Assembly (NCBI RefSeq): GCF_024543085.1
Contig: NZ_JANHNZ010000011.1
Location: forward strand, 1-53,908
Direction: 5' to 3'
From: Granulicatella seriolae
Lineage (GTDB): Bacteria; Bacillota; Bacilli; Lactobacillales; Aerococcaceae
Length of the DNA stretch: 53,908 bases
The notes under the pieces are model-generated. The model worked only from the letters and a program-made list of their open reading frames with translations. It ran no database searches and was not told the DNA's origin. Positions 45,569-53,908 of this stretch are shown here, piece by piece (positions within the stretch are counted from its first letter, which is position 1; each line of letters starts with the position of its first letter). The position numbers and the translations under genes were made by a program.

Positions 45569-46834
45569 ATGAAATGGAATTGGAAAAAAATATCAATCGG
45601 TACACTATCAGCAGTAGCAGCTTTAACCTTAGCAGCATGTGGTGGTTCGCCATCAACAGAAAGTAGTTCATCAGCAGCGGCTGGTGGCGAACAAGAAACA
45701 TTGTTAATTTCATCAGCGGGTTTATACGATTATCTTTCAGTTAACATTGCTGATTTTGAAAAAGCGAACAATGTTAAAGTTGAAGTATTAGACAAAGACA
45801 TGTTTGACGCTTTAGATGGTCTTTCACTAGATGGACCTGCTGGGACAGCTCCAGACGTATTGATTGCACCATATGACCGTATGGGATCACTTGGACAAAC
45901 AGGTCAGATTGCAGAAGTGAAACTAAATGAAGCAGCTGCATACGATGAAACAGACAAACGACAAGTTACTGCAGAAGGCAAAATTTTCGGTGCACCAGCA
46001 GTTATCGAAACCTTAGTTATGTACTACAACAAAGACTTGCTTCCTGAAGCACCAAAAACATTTGCTGAAGTTGAAGCGCTTGGAAAAGACCCTAAATATA
46101 ACTTTGAAGGTGAAGCTGGTAAAAACACTGGTTTCTTAGCAAAATGGACTGACTTCTACTTCTCTTACGGATTAATTGCTGGATACGGCGGTTATGTATT
46201 TGGAGACAACGGTACAAAAGTTGACGATATTGGTTTGAATTCAACAGGTGCTGTTGACGGTATTACTTACGCAACTAAATGGTTCCAAGAAGTTTGGCCT
46301 CAAGGTATGCGTGATGTGAAGTCAGCTGGCGAATTTGTTAACCAATCATTCTTAGATGGCAAAACAGCAGCGATTATCAATGGACCTTGGGATGCATCTA
46401 AATTCAAAGAAGCTGGCCTAAACTTCGGCGTAGCTAAAATCCCTACATTAGACAATGGCAAAGAATATGCACCATTTGCTGGTGGTAAAGGATGGGTTAT
46501 CTCTAACTACTCAACTAAGAAAGAATTGGCTCAAAAATTCTTAGACTGGGTTACTTCTGAAGAACAACAAAACAAGATGTATGAAGTGCTTGGAGAAGTT
46601 CCAGCTAACCAAGTAGCTCGTAAAAAAGCTACTGAAGCTAACAGTGAATTAACAAACGCGGTTATCGATGTTTATGCTAATGCAGTTCCAATGCCTAACA
46701 TCCCTCAAATGGGTGAAGTATGGACTGGTGCAGAAAACTTAATGTTCGATGCAGTTTCAGGTAACAAAACTCCTCAACAATCTGCAGACGATGCTACTAA
46801 GTTAATCAAAGAATCTATTCAACAAAAATATTAA
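45569..46834 (+). CDS. malE: Maltodextrin ABC transporter substrate-binding lipoprotein
   Basis: 421 residues. Signal peptide with lipobox LTLAACGGS, then a MalE/MalX-type class I binding protein (AGLYDYLSVNIADFEKANN; PDVLIAPYDRMGSLGQTG; GAPAVIETLVMYYNKDLLPE; NGPWDASKFKEAGLNFGVA). Anchored outside, it delivers maltodextrins to MalFG. AAAGGAGG precedes the ATG. A hairpin after the stop likely keeps its mRNA in excess over the permeases. Codon use is strongly biased, as for an abundant protein. Confidence 0.92.
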   Translation: MKWNWKKISIGTLSAVAALTLAACGGSPSTESSSSAAAGGEQETLLISSAGLYDYLSVNIADFEKANNVKVEVLDKDMFDALDGLSLDGPAGTAPDVLIAPYDRMGSLGQTGQIAEVKLNEAAAYDETDKRQVTAEGKIFGAPAVIETLVMYYNKDLLPEAPKTFAEVEALGKDPKYNFEGEAGKNTGFLAKWTDFYFSYGLIAGYGGYVFGDNGTKVDDIGLNSTGAVDGITYATKWFQEVWPQGMRDVKSAGEFVNQSFLDGKTAAIINGPWDASKFKEAGLNFGVAKIPTLDNGKEYAPFAGGKGWVISNYSTKKELAQKFLDWVTSEEQQNKMYEVLGEVPANQVARKKATEANSELTNAVIDVYANAVPMPNIPQMGEVWTGAENLMFDAVSGNKTPQQSADDATKLIKESIQQKY

Positions 46835-46859
46835 GAACTAGTAAGGAACATAAAAGACT

Positions 46860-46893
46860 ATCTGGTGAGCCTAAGAGCTCGCCAGATTTTTTA
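46860..46893 (+). terminator. Intercistronic attenuator-type terminator after malE
   Basis: ATCTGGTGAGC-CTAAGA-GCTCGCCAGAT followed by T6, 25 bp after the malE stop and 20 bp before malF. Partial termination here is the usual way binding proteins are made in excess. Confidence 0.8.
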
Positions 46894-46912
46894 AAAGAAA
46901 AGAGGGCACACC

Positions 46913-48220
46913 ATGGAAAAGACGCAAAATCCAAAACAAGATGTCAAAAAAGCCATGCTTCTGTCAATTATCCCTGGATTAGGGCAATTCTATAACCGCC
47001 AAGTTATTAAAGGGGTTATATTCTTAGCAATCGCAGCTTTATTTGTAGTAGAAATGGCACTATTCGGCTTTGGAGCATTAGCAGATTTTATTACGCTTGG
47101 AACAGTTCCTGGACAAGATCATTCACTTTTCATGATGATTCGTGGAACGCTCCAAATTTTAGTTACTGTTATTTTTCTAATTTTTTATGCATTCAATATT
47201 CGTGATGCGAAAAAAGTGGCTGAACATTGGAATGCTGGTCTACCAGTTAGCCAAACGATTAAAGAATTAGCAAACAATATCTATACTAACGGTTTCCCAT
47301 ACTTATTGATTATTCCATCTTATTTCTTTATGGCTTTCGCCATTATTTTCCCCGTTCTCGTTACTATTTTTACAGCCTTTTTAAACTATGATTTTAAGCA
47401 TATCCCACCTGCATTCCTTTTGGATTGGGTAGGCTTTAAAAACTTTACAGATATCTTCTTCTTGAGCACCTTTAGAGATGCTTTCTTGTCTGTTTTCTCA
47501 TGGACAATTATCTGGACAGTTTTAGCAACCAGTTTACAAATCTTTTTAGGTGTCTTCACCGCAGTTGTTGCCAACCAATCATTTATCAAAGGAAAACGTA
47601 TCTTTGGGGTTATCTTCCTCCTACCTTGGGCTGTACCAGCGTTCATTACCATTTTGACATTCTCAAATATGTTTAATGACTCAATTGGTGCGATTAATAC
47701 TCAAGTAATTCCTTTCCTTAATAACTTTTTACCTTTCCTTTCAATCGGAAATATCGCTTGGAAGACAGATCCATTCTGGACCAAAGCCGCTATTATTATG
47801 ATTCAAGGTTGGTTAGGTTTCCCTTATATTTATGTAATGGTCACTAGTATCCTTCAATCTATCTCTGAAGACTTATATGAAGCAGCTAAAATTGATGGTG
47901 CTGGAGCCTTTAAACGATTCACTGCTATCACCTTGCCTGTTATCCTATCTGTAGCAGCACCAATTTTTGTAACCCAATACACTGGTAACTTCAACAACTT
48001 CTCTATGATCTATCTATTTAATATGGGTGGTCCTGGTAGTGTTGGTGGTGGAGCTGGAGCAACGGATATCTTGATTTCTTGGATTTATAAGTTAACTACA
48101 GGAAACTCACCACAATACTCTGTTGCAGCAGCCTTGACCTTGATTATCTCAGTTATTGTTATCTCTGTATCCCTAATTGTCTTTAAACGGACAAATGCCT
48201 TTAATATGGAGGATGCCTAA
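46913..48220 (+). CDS. malF: Maltodextrin ABC transporter permease MalF-type
   Basis: 435 residues, about eight membrane helices. The N-terminal extension [18 protein letters not shown] is typical of the Gram-positive MalC/MalF proteins. The EAA-like loop that docks the ATPase is [30 protein letters not shown] precedes the ATG. The end overlaps the ribosome site of malG. Confidence 0.92.
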   Translation: MEKTQNPKQDVKKAMLLSIIPGLGQFYNRQVIKGVIFLAIAALFVVEMALFGFGALADFITLGTVPGQDHSLFMMIRGTLQILVTVIFLIFYAFNIRDAKKVAEHWNAGLPVSQTIKELANNIYTNGFPYLLIIPSYFFMAFAIIFPVLVTIFTAFLNYDFKHIPPAFLLDWVGFKNFTDIFFLSTFRDAFLSVFSWTIIWTVLATSLQIFLGVFTAVVANQSFIKGKRIFGVIFLLPWAVPAFITILTFSNMFNDSIGAINTQVIPFLNNFLPFLSIGNIAWKTDPFWTKAAIIMIQGWLGFPYIYVMVTSILQSISEDLYEAAKIDGAGAFKRFTAITLPVILSVAAPIFVTQYTGNFNNFSMIYLFNMGGPGSVGGGAGATDILISWIYKLTTGNSPQYSVAAALTLIISVIVISVSLIVFKRTNAFNMEDA

Positions 48221-48221
48221 G

Positions 48222-49073
48222 ATGAAAAAATTAACTAGCTCAGCCAAATTCGGCAAATATTTAAATCAATTCTTTACCTATCTATTTCTTATTATCCTAT
48301 CAGTCGTGATTATTTATCCACTGTTGATTACTGTTTCATCTGCCTTTAAAGCAGGAAATGTAACAGCTTTTGCCTTAGATTTAAATGCCAAATGGACTTT
48401 AGACAACTTTACGCGACTATTCAATGAGACACCATATCTAACTTGGTACAAAAACACTATGATTGTAGCAACCATCACCATGGTTGCCCAAGTATTCCTA
48501 ATTACTATTGCTGGATATGCTTACAGCCGTTACAACTTTATTGGACGTAAGAAAAGCCTATTGTTCTTTCTAATCGTACAAATGGTACCAACTATGGCAG
48601 CCTTGACAGCTTTCTTCGTAATGGCGTTATTACTAGGTGCGATTAACAAATTCTGGTTCCTAGCACTGATTTATATCGGTGGTGGTATTCCAATGAATAC
48701 ATGGTTAATGAAAGGGTACTTCGATACCGTACCATACGACCTAGACGAATCCGCTAAACTTGATGGAGCAGGGCACCTACGTATCTTCTGGCAAATCGTC
48801 TTGCCGTTAGTTAGACCAATGATTGCTGTTCAAGCTCTGTGGGCATTCATGGGACCTTTCGGAGACTTCATGCTTTCCAAATTCTTACTAAGAGACGAAA
48901 AAATGTATACCGTTGCTGTAGGGCTACAAACCTTTATCAGTGACACACGTAACCAAAAAGTAGCACTATTTGCTGCTGGAGCGATTTTGATTGCTCTACC
49001 AATCTCTGTCCTATTCTTCATGTTACAAAAGAACTTTGTATCTGGCTTAATCAAGGGTGGAACAAAAGGTTAG
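48222..49073 (+). CDS. malG: Maltodextrin ABC transporter permease MalG-type
   Basis: 283 residues from ATG 48222, placed 9 bp after GGAGG that lies in the end of malF. Six membrane helices; EAA loop [20 protein letters not shown]. Completes the membrane channel. No ATP-binding gene follows, so a shared MsmK/MalK-type ATPase encoded elsewhere must energise it. Confidence 0.92.
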   Translation: MKKLTSSAKFGKYLNQFFTYLFLIILSVVIIYPLLITVSSAFKAGNVTAFALDLNAKWTLDNFTRLFNETPYLTWYKNTMIVATITMVAQVFLITIAGYAYSRYNFIGRKKSLLFFLIVQMVPTMAALTAFFVMALLLGAINKFWFLALIYIGGGIPMNTWLMKGYFDTVPYDLDESAKLDGAGHLRIFWQIVLPLVRPMIAVQALWAFMGPFGDFMLSKFLLRDEKMYTVAVGLQTFISDTRNQKVALFAAGAILIALPISVLFFMLQKNFVSGLIKGGTKG

Positions 49074-49116
49074 TCACCTGCAAACGACTGAAAAACTACC
49101 GGAAAGGGTGTAAACT

Positions 49117-49947
49117 TTGTTTTTAGTCAACTATTTTAGAGCGATGGTTTCGCCTGTCAGTAGTTTTATGCAACGAAATTATTTAAACATCTGGCAAAAA
49201 ATCCTAATTTTGCTCATGCTGAACAGTCTCTTACTCATGCCAATCTCATTAGCAATTGGCCGTCAAAACAGAGCAGACTTGAAGGATTATATGCCTCAAG
49301 CGATGACTTTGCTAGATGAAACGATTGTTAGCAAACTCCATGATGTAGCTGTCAGAGAAGAACAACTGGTCATTGATGACGTTGAACTTATCAAAGATGA
49401 TGCAAGTGGTATTGTTGGTTTGGCTCCATCAAACGAAGCTGCACAAACAGTGTTAAGTGGCAAGAGTGGTATCGTGTTCACACCTCAAGAATTTTATATG
49501 AAGGAGGAAGGACGCGGTCAATTAAGTCAAGCCTATCTTTTGGATTCACAACTGACAAAAGTGACAACTGTAGAAGAGCTAAAAGAGGAACTAAGCCGAC
49601 AATGGTTTGAATCAAACCGACTGGCTATTGTCCTAACCAATTTTATCAATACTAGCATTCTATTGTTGGTTAGCTTTTTGGGACTAATTTTAGGCTCAAG
49701 TCTATTCCTATATTTGACTAAATTTTCTAGAATGTATAGCATCCAAACCTTCTCAGAAGCCTTTACCGTTTGTTTGAACGGATTTGGATTGCCAACCGTT
49801 TTAGCTGTGCTAGTTGGTTTCTTCTGGGTAGATCCAATTATGATGCTGACTGTTCAAGGGTTTGCCTTTGTTGGCATGATTCTTTGGATCTATTGGAAGA
49901 CACATTTTAGAGATGAATATGTCTTAGAAAAAAGTAAAAAAGATTAA
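49117..49947 (+). CDS. malA: DUF1189 membrane protein, MalA-like
   Basis: 276 residues. One membrane helix near residue 35, an extracytoplasmic stretch of about 130 residues, then three helices. DUF1189 proteins follow malD/malG in streptococci, where the gene is called malA; function unknown. Start is TTG at 49117, 8 bp after GAAAGGG; an upstream GTG runs into a stop. The gap to malG is 43 bp. Confidence 0.78.
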   Translation: MFLVNYFRAMVSPVSSFMQRNYLNIWQKILILLMLNSLLLMPISLAIGRQNRADLKDYMPQAMTLLDETIVSKLHDVAVREEQLVIDDVELIKDDASGIVGLAPSNEAAQTVLSGKSGIVFTPQEFYMKEEGRGQLSQAYLLDSQLTKVTTVEELKEELSRQWFESNRLAIVLTNFINTSILLLVSFLGLILGSSLFLYLTKFSRMYSIQTFSEAFTVCLNGFGLPTVLAVLVGFFWVDPIMMLTVQGFAFVGMILWIYWKTHFRDEYVLEKSKKD

Positions 49948-49976
49948 TTTAAAATCAAGTTTATGGAGGTAACATC

Positions 49977-52253
49977 ATGATTAAACGCCTATTCGAGGTT
50001 GATCCTTGGAAAGTAGAAACGCATCAATTAGATAAAGAAAACAGACGCCTACAAGAAAGCTTAACTTCAATCGGGAACGGCTACATGGGTATGCGTGGGA
50101 ACTTTGAAGAAGGATACTCTGGTGATCATCACCAAGGTTCTTATATCGCAGGAGTTTGGTTCCCAGACAAAACACGTGTCGGTTGGTGGAAAAATGGCTA
50201 TCCAGAATATTTTGGAAAAGTTATCAATTCAACCAATTTTATCCAAGTTGGTATCACCATAAATGGTCAAGTGTTAGATCTAGCAACAGATCCAGTCGAA
50301 AATTTTGAACTAAACTTAAACATGAAGGAAGGTATCTTGTACCGTGGCTTTACGGTTAAAAAAGCTGGTGCAACGATTCAATTCAAGTTTGAACGTTTCT
50401 TAAGTGTTGCCGTAAAAGAATTAGCTTACATTAAAATTGAGGCGACAGTCTTAGAAGGTCAGGCTGATATTACCTTTACCTCAGCACTTGACGGCGATGT
50501 AACTAACGAAGACTCAAACTATGAAGAACGTTTCTGGTTAGAAAAAGGACATGGTATCTACGATGATGGCGGCTTTGTCACTACGCAAACAGCTGAAAAT
50601 AATTTTGGCACGCCAAGATTCACTGTAACGACAGCAATGAAAAACGAACTTTCAGGTGCTCAAGCTGAAGCTGTTTTACATGAAGAAGATTTCAAAGTTT
50701 CACAAGAATACAGTTTGCACCTTGAAACAGGGAAATCAGTTACACTTTTAAAAACAGTTGCAGTTATAACTAGTCGTGACGTAGAAGATGATAAGCAAGT
50801 TCAAGTAGCTCAAGAATTACTAGAGTCTGCTGCTAGAGGCTCTTATGCACAAGCTAAAGAAGCACACATTGCTGAATGGGCGAACCGCTGGCATAAAGCG
50901 GACGTTGTCATTGACGGCGACCAAGAAGCGCAACAAGGAATTCGTTTTAATATCTTCCAACTATTTTCTACCTATTATGGTCAAGACTATCGCTTGAATG
51001 TTGGTCCTAAAGGTTTCACTGGTGAAAAATATGGCGGTGCAACTTACTGGGATACAGAAGCTTATATCGTACCAATGTACCTATCTGTTACCGACCAAGA
51101 AGTAACTCGTCAACTACTTTTATATCGTTACAACCAATTAGACGGTGCTTTCCATAATGCTAAGCAACAAGGTCTTAAAGGTGCTCTCTATCCAATGGTT
51201 ACTTTCACAGGTGTCGAATGCCACAACGAGTGGGAGATTACATTTGAAGAAATTCACCGTAATGGGGCTATTGCCTATGCTATCTACAACTACACTAACT
51301 ATACTGGTGACGACTCTTACGCTAAAAATGAAGGGCTAGAAGTATTGGTAGGAATTTCACGCTTCTGGGCTGACCGCGTTCACTACTCTAAACGTGCTCA
51401 AAAATATATGGTGCATGGTGTTACTGGGCCAAACGAATACGAAAACAATGTCAACAATAACTACCATACAAACCGTATCGCAACCTGGACCCTAGAATAT
51501 ACGCTTGAACAATTGGCGAAAGGACAAGCAGACGTCTTAGACAAACTAGCTGTAAGCCAAGAAGAACGTGAAAAATGGCAAGACATCATCGACAATATGT
51601 ACTATCCTTATGATGAAGAATTAGGTATTTTTGTACAACATGATACCTTCCTTGACAAAGACTTAACACCAGTTAGTGAATTGTCACCAGAAGACCGCCC
51701 ACTTAACCAGAAATGGTCTTGGGATAAAGTCTTGCGTTCTCCATATATCAAACAAGCAGATGTTTTACAAAATATCTACTTCTTCTCTGACAAATACAGT
51801 TTAGAAGAGAAAGAACGCAATTTTGATTTCTATGAGCCTTTAACTGTTCATGAATCTTCACTTTCACCATGTGTGCATTCAATTCTTGCAGCAGAACTTG
51901 GAAAAGAAGAAAAAGCGGTTGAACTATATGCTCGTACAGCTCGTCTAGACTTAGACAACTACAATAACGATACCGAAGATGGCCTGCACATCACTTCTAT
52001 GAGTGGTAGCTGGCTAGGCATTGTTCAAGGTTTCGCTGGTATGCGTATTACAGACGGCCACTTGAGCTTTGCACCATTTGTTCCAAGCAACTGGGATGGC
52101 TACAACTTCAAGATTAATTTTCGTGGACGTTTATTGGACGTAACAGTAACAAAAGACTCTTGCCAAATCACTTTATTAGAAGGCGAAGCGCTTGATATTA
52201 CTGTTAAAGACCAAGTGGTAAGACTTGAAGACAAGATTAAAGTAAGTATTTAA
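49977..52253 (+). CDS. malP: Maltose phosphorylase (GH65)
   Basis: 758 residues. The catalytic acid is E487 in [19 protein letters not shown], the same number as in Lactobacillus brevis maltose phosphorylase. Phosphate-binding [12 protein letters not shown] and [18 protein letters not shown] are present. It converts maltose and phosphate to glucose and beta-glucose-1-phosphate, saving ATP. pgmB follows to use the product. Specificity for maltose over kojibiose or trehalose is inferred from the motif and context. GGAGG precedes the ATG. Confidence 0.92.
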   Translation: MIKRLFEVDPWKVETHQLDKENRRLQESLTSIGNGYMGMRGNFEEGYSGDHHQGSYIAGVWFPDKTRVGWWKNGYPEYFGKVINSTNFIQVGITINGQVLDLATDPVENFELNLNMKEGILYRGFTVKKAGATIQFKFERFLSVAVKELAYIKIEATVLEGQADITFTSALDGDVTNEDSNYEERFWLEKGHGIYDDGGFVTTQTAENNFGTPRFTVTTAMKNELSGAQAEAVLHEEDFKVSQEYSLHLETGKSVTLLKTVAVITSRDVEDDKQVQVAQELLESAARGSYAQAKEAHIAEWANRWHKADVVIDGDQEAQQGIRFNIFQLFSTYYGQDYRLNVGPKGFTGEKYGGATYWDTEAYIVPMYLSVTDQEVTRQLLLYRYNQLDGAFHNAKQQGLKGALYPMVTFTGVECHNEWEITFEEIHRNGAIAYAIYNYTNYTGDDSYAKNEGLEVLVGISRFWADRVHYSKRAQKYMVHGVTGPNEYENNVNNNYHTNRIATWTLEYTLEQLAKGQADVLDKLAVSQEEREKWQDIIDNMYYPYDEELGIFVQHDTFLDKDLTPVSELSPEDRPLNQKWSWDKVLRSPYIKQADVLQNIYFFSDKYSLEEKERNFDFYEPLTVHESSLSPCVHSILAAELGKEEKAVELYARTARLDLDNYNNDTEDGLHITSMSGSWLGIVQGFAGMRITDGHLSFAPFVPSNWDGYNFKINFRGRLLDVTVTKDSCQITLLEGEALDITVKDQVVRLEDKIKVSI

Positions 52254-52260
52254 ATATCAA

Positions 52261-52290
52261 AAAGGGTTATGCTATCTTGTATAACCCTTT
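52261..52290 (+). terminator. Hairpin between malP and pgmB
   Basis: AAAGGGTTAT-GCTATCTTGT-ATAACCCTTT then CTTTAT. The T-run is short, so it is more likely a partial terminator or processing/stability hairpin within the operon. Confidence 0.65.
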
Positions 52291-52312
52291 CTTTATAGTA
52301 GGAGGGAAATTT

Positions 52313-52981
52313 ATGACAGTTAAGGGATTTATATTTGATTTGGATGGTGTCCTAACCGATTCGGCAGAGTACCATTATCTAGCATGGCAAGAATTGGGGC
52401 ATAAGATTGGTATAGCATTTGACCGAGATTTCAACGAACAACTCAAGGGTGTAAGTCGTATGGATTCTCTTGAACGCATTTTAGCATTTGGTAATAAGAG
52501 TGATCACTATAACCAAGCTGAAAAAGAAGAGTTGGCCGACGAGAAAAACGAACAATACAAATTATTGATCAATAATGTATCACCAGCAGACCTTTTACCA
52601 GGTATCAAAGAATTTCTGGACGAATTAAAAGCAAAAGGGATGAAGTTGGCCTTGGCCTCAGCAAGTAAAAATGGACCATTTCTTTTAGAAAAACTTGAAA
52701 TTGCTGACTATTTTGAAACAGTTGTAGACCCAGCAAGCCTATCTAACGGCAAACCAGATCCAGAAATATTTGTTAAAGGAGCACAACAATTAGGCTTACC
52801 TTTATCAGAGTGTATCGGAGTAGAAGATGCTCAAGCAGGAATTGAAGCGATAAATGCAGCTCCAATGTTTTCAGTTGGTATTGGTTCAGCAGACTCACTA
52901 GGTTCAGCAGATTACTTAGTACCTGACACTAGCAAGCTGTCATTAGAAGCAATTCTGCAAGCCTTCAATGCTAAACAATAA
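52313..52981 (+). CDS. pgmB: Beta-phosphoglucomutase
   Basis: 222 residues from ATG 52313 after AGGAGGG; a longer frame from 52277 starts inside the hairpin. HAD motifs: FDLDGVLTDSAEYH (nucleophile Asp, acid Asp), LASASKNGPFLLEKL, PDPEIF and GVEDAQAGIEAI. Cap signature KGVSRMDSLERIL is that of beta-PGM. Converts beta-glucose-1-P from maltose phosphorylase to glucose-6-P. Confidence 0.95.
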   Translation: MTVKGFIFDLDGVLTDSAEYHYLAWQELGHKIGIAFDRDFNEQLKGVSRMDSLERILAFGNKSDHYNQAEKEELADEKNEQYKLLINNVSPADLLPGIKEFLDELKAKGMKLALASASKNGPFLLEKLEIADYFETVVDPASLSNGKPDPEIFVKGAQQLGLPLSECIGVEDAQAGIEAINAAPMFSVGIGSADSLGSADYLVPDTSKLSLEAILQAFNAKQ

Positions 52982-52999
52982 TTTAATACTATTGTGCTT

Positions 53000-53029
53000 A
53001 AAACCGAGTTTTTATGACTCGGTTTTTTT
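53000..53029 (+). terminator. Terminator of the mal operon
   Basis: AAAACCGAG-TTTTTATGA-CTCGGTTTTTTT, 19 bp after the pgmB stop. Confidence 0.92.
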
Positions 53030-53144
53030 GTATTTTGACAGGAATATGGCATGTCAAAATGATAGGCTATATGCCTCGTTCATTGAGAAAAAATATCAAA
53101 AAGATAGACTTTCCTACGAGAAAAAAAGAAGAAGATTTTGCGAG

Positions 53145-53181
53145 TAAAACGCTTGCATTTTTTTGTTACTTCCCTTATACT
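53145..53181 (+). promoter_or_regulatory. Promoter with cre/LacI-like box, not followed by a gene
   Basis: TTGCAT (53153-53158), 17 bp, TATACT (53176-53181) is a good sigma-A promoter. TAAAACGCTTGCATT overlaps the -35 and resembles a CcpA/LacI site. No coding sequence follows; transcription would run into the terminator at 53591. Confidence 0.65.
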
Positions 53182-53187
53182 ATGAGT

Positions 53188-53625
53188 GTAAAGAAGATTA
53201 CATCATTTGGTAGTTTTCTTTCACAGAATAATTGGTGGTAGATAAAGTTTACGAGTTTAGTTTTTAGAAGGTTTTAAACTTTTTCTATCAAGGGTGATTT
53301 ACTAAAAGTAAGTGTTCCACGTATGAATCACCTAAACCAAACTCTTTGTAGCTTGTTCCTAATCAAAAAAACGTTTCATTCAGGAAGAAAGTTTAGAAAG
53401 TAAGTTTTGTGTAAGAATGAAAAGAAAGTACCAAATCTCCACAATAAGAAGAATAGTGAATCGAAGATTTTCGAAGACCGTTAGAATTAAGAAAGACAGA
53501 TTTATGATAGGTCAGAAAACTTATTGATGGAAAGTATCCAAAAGAAAGGACCCTAGAGGTCAATCCTGGAACGTTGCTACAAAAGAGCTGAGAGAGCCGA
53601 GGTAGTTTATCGGCTCTCTTTTTTT
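53188..53625 (+). ncRNA. Candidate non-coding RNA of about 430 nt upstream of rrn
   Basis: Bounded by the promoter at 53153-53181 and a strong terminator. No ORF with a ribosome site is seen. Possible stems include GGTGATT (about 53293) with AATCACC (about 53325), GAGTTT (about 53250) with AAACTC (about 53338), and GACC-CTA-GGTC-type pairing near 53550. I looked for RNase P RNA, tmRNA and T-box signatures and found none. It could also be a leader remnant. The 53030-53144 part shows nothing. Confidence 0.45.
53591..53625 (+). terminator. Strong intrinsic terminator
   Basis: AGAGAGCCGA-GGTAGTTTA-TCGGCTCTCT with T7 following. Confidence 0.9.
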
Positions 53626-53696
53626 CTCTAAATATGGTGTTTCTTTACATCTATCCAACTATATGTAGATTGTCGTAAAATTTCTGTTTATTATCG

Positions 53697-53726
53697 TTGA
53701 CAGATAGCTAGAACCTATGGTAATCT
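53697..53726 (+). promoter_or_regulatory. rrn promoter P1
   Basis: TTGACA (53697-53702), 18 bp, TAATCT (53721-53726) with an upstream TGG. First of two promoters before the rRNA leader. Confidence 0.6.
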
Positions 53727-53814
53727 AACTCTACTGTTTTAATTCATGAACAAGTTACTGATAAGTGAAGCGCTTTTATTTTTTTAAATAAAATAAAAAA
53801 ACTTCAAAAACTTG

Positions 53815-53843
53815 TTGACATGTAACAGAGACGGTGATAATAT
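53815..53843 (+). promoter_or_regulatory. rrn promoter P2 with UP-like element
   Basis: Consensus TTGACA (53815-53820) with GATAAT/TAATAT at 53836-53843 and a 35-bp A/T-only-like tract just upstream (53775-53810). GTGAAGCGCTTTTA (about 53765) ahead of it resembles a cre box. Confidence 0.7.
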
Positions 53844-53849
53844 ATAGAA

Positions 53850-53908
53850 GTTGTCAAAACGACAACGAAAGACATTGACCTTTGAAAACTGAACAAAGAA
53901 GACAAACC
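53850..53908 (+). other. rRNA operon leader (pre-16S)
   Basis: GTTGTC-AAAAC-GACAAC hairpin, then GACCTTTGAAAACTGAACAA, a sequence typical of the region shortly upstream of 16S rRNA in Firmicutes. The 16S gene itself must start beyond the window. Confidence 0.75.

Noticed and set aside
53014-53241. 75-residue ORF after pgmB
   Set aside because: It starts inside the mal operon terminator, runs through a good promoter and has no ribosome site.
53188-53625. RNase P RNA, tmRNA or T-box leader
   Set aside because: No GAGGAAAGTCC-type RNase P block, no tmRNA ends and no T-box sequence are visible, and no downstream aminoacyl-tRNA synthetase or amino acid gene follows.

Overview
The window is AT-rich, low-GC Gram-positive DNA with strong AGGAGG-type ribosome binding sites. 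It carries PTS, maltodextrin, PerR, PgdA-like and Rrf2 genes typical of Lactobacillales, with an Aerococcaceae/Carnobacteriaceae-like or streptococcal-like flavour; I cannot name the genus. Nearly all genes are ordinary metabolic genes. The unusual material is in the intergenic DNA.

Layout. (1) 1-4.4 kb: the end of an IS3-family element abuts a 5'-truncated KDG kinase gene. An AraC regulator and a divergent GH88 unsaturated glucuronyl hydrolase follow, so this looks like a decaying locus for uronic-acid or glycosaminoglycan disaccharides. (2) 4.4-9.2 kb: a YdcF/SanA-like membrane protein, a lipoprotein flavin-dependent fumarate-reductase-like enzyme, a two-gene ThrE exporter and tRNA-Arg(CCT). 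(3) 9.2-18.6 kb: recX-mutY (MutY lacks its Fe-S cysteines), a DUF402 phosphatase, type I pullulanase, a small FMN-binding lipoprotein, pepF, and an RclA-type hypothiocyanous acid reductase followed by an Rrf2 regulator. (4) 19.4-32.1 kb: a deoxynucleoside kinase, then a beta-glucoside PTS operon (GH1, DUF3284, GntR, EIIC, an unannotated 51-aa membrane peptide, EIIB, EIIA), ROK kinase and manA, an HD phosphohydrolase, and a second group of two GH1 enzymes flanking a histidine phosphatase. (5) 32.6-38.7 kb: an ABC permease-ATPase-PASTA protein operon, perR and pgdA. (6) 39.3-53.0 kb: a maltodextrin regulon with a LacI regulator (apparently starting at ATC), three GH13 enzymes, malEFG without a MalK ATPase, a DUF1189 MalA-like protein, GH65 maltose phosphorylase and beta-phosphoglucomutase. 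(7) 53.0-53.9 kb: a promoter-to-terminator non-coding unit, then tandem promoters and the leader of an rRNA operon that lies beyond the window.

Main candidate for something undescribed: about a dozen copies of a structured intergenic repeat between 1.8 and 39.2 kb. Each copy is a hairpin of about 175 bp ending in ACAAAAGAGT/ACTCTTTTGT, with a conserved core that folds into two inner hairpins. The long outer arms differ from copy to copy yet stay complementary within each copy, and the inner stems show compensatory changes. Some copies are nested inside others, always near the tip of the same inner hairpin, and one copy has lost the whole core. They sit downstream of genes, usually where no other terminator is visible. 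This suggests a mobile, structure-maintained element that may double as a bidirectional terminator or structured RNA.

Functionally the window is about carbohydrate use. Maltodextrins enter through MalEFG and are cut by GH13 enzymes and pullulanase; maltose is phosphorolysed by MalP, and PgmB makes glucose-6-phosphate. Beta-glucosides enter phosphorylated through the PTS and are cleaved by GH1 enzymes. Redox-defence genes (rclA, perR, mutY) and cell-wall genes (pgdA, PASTA protein) complete it.
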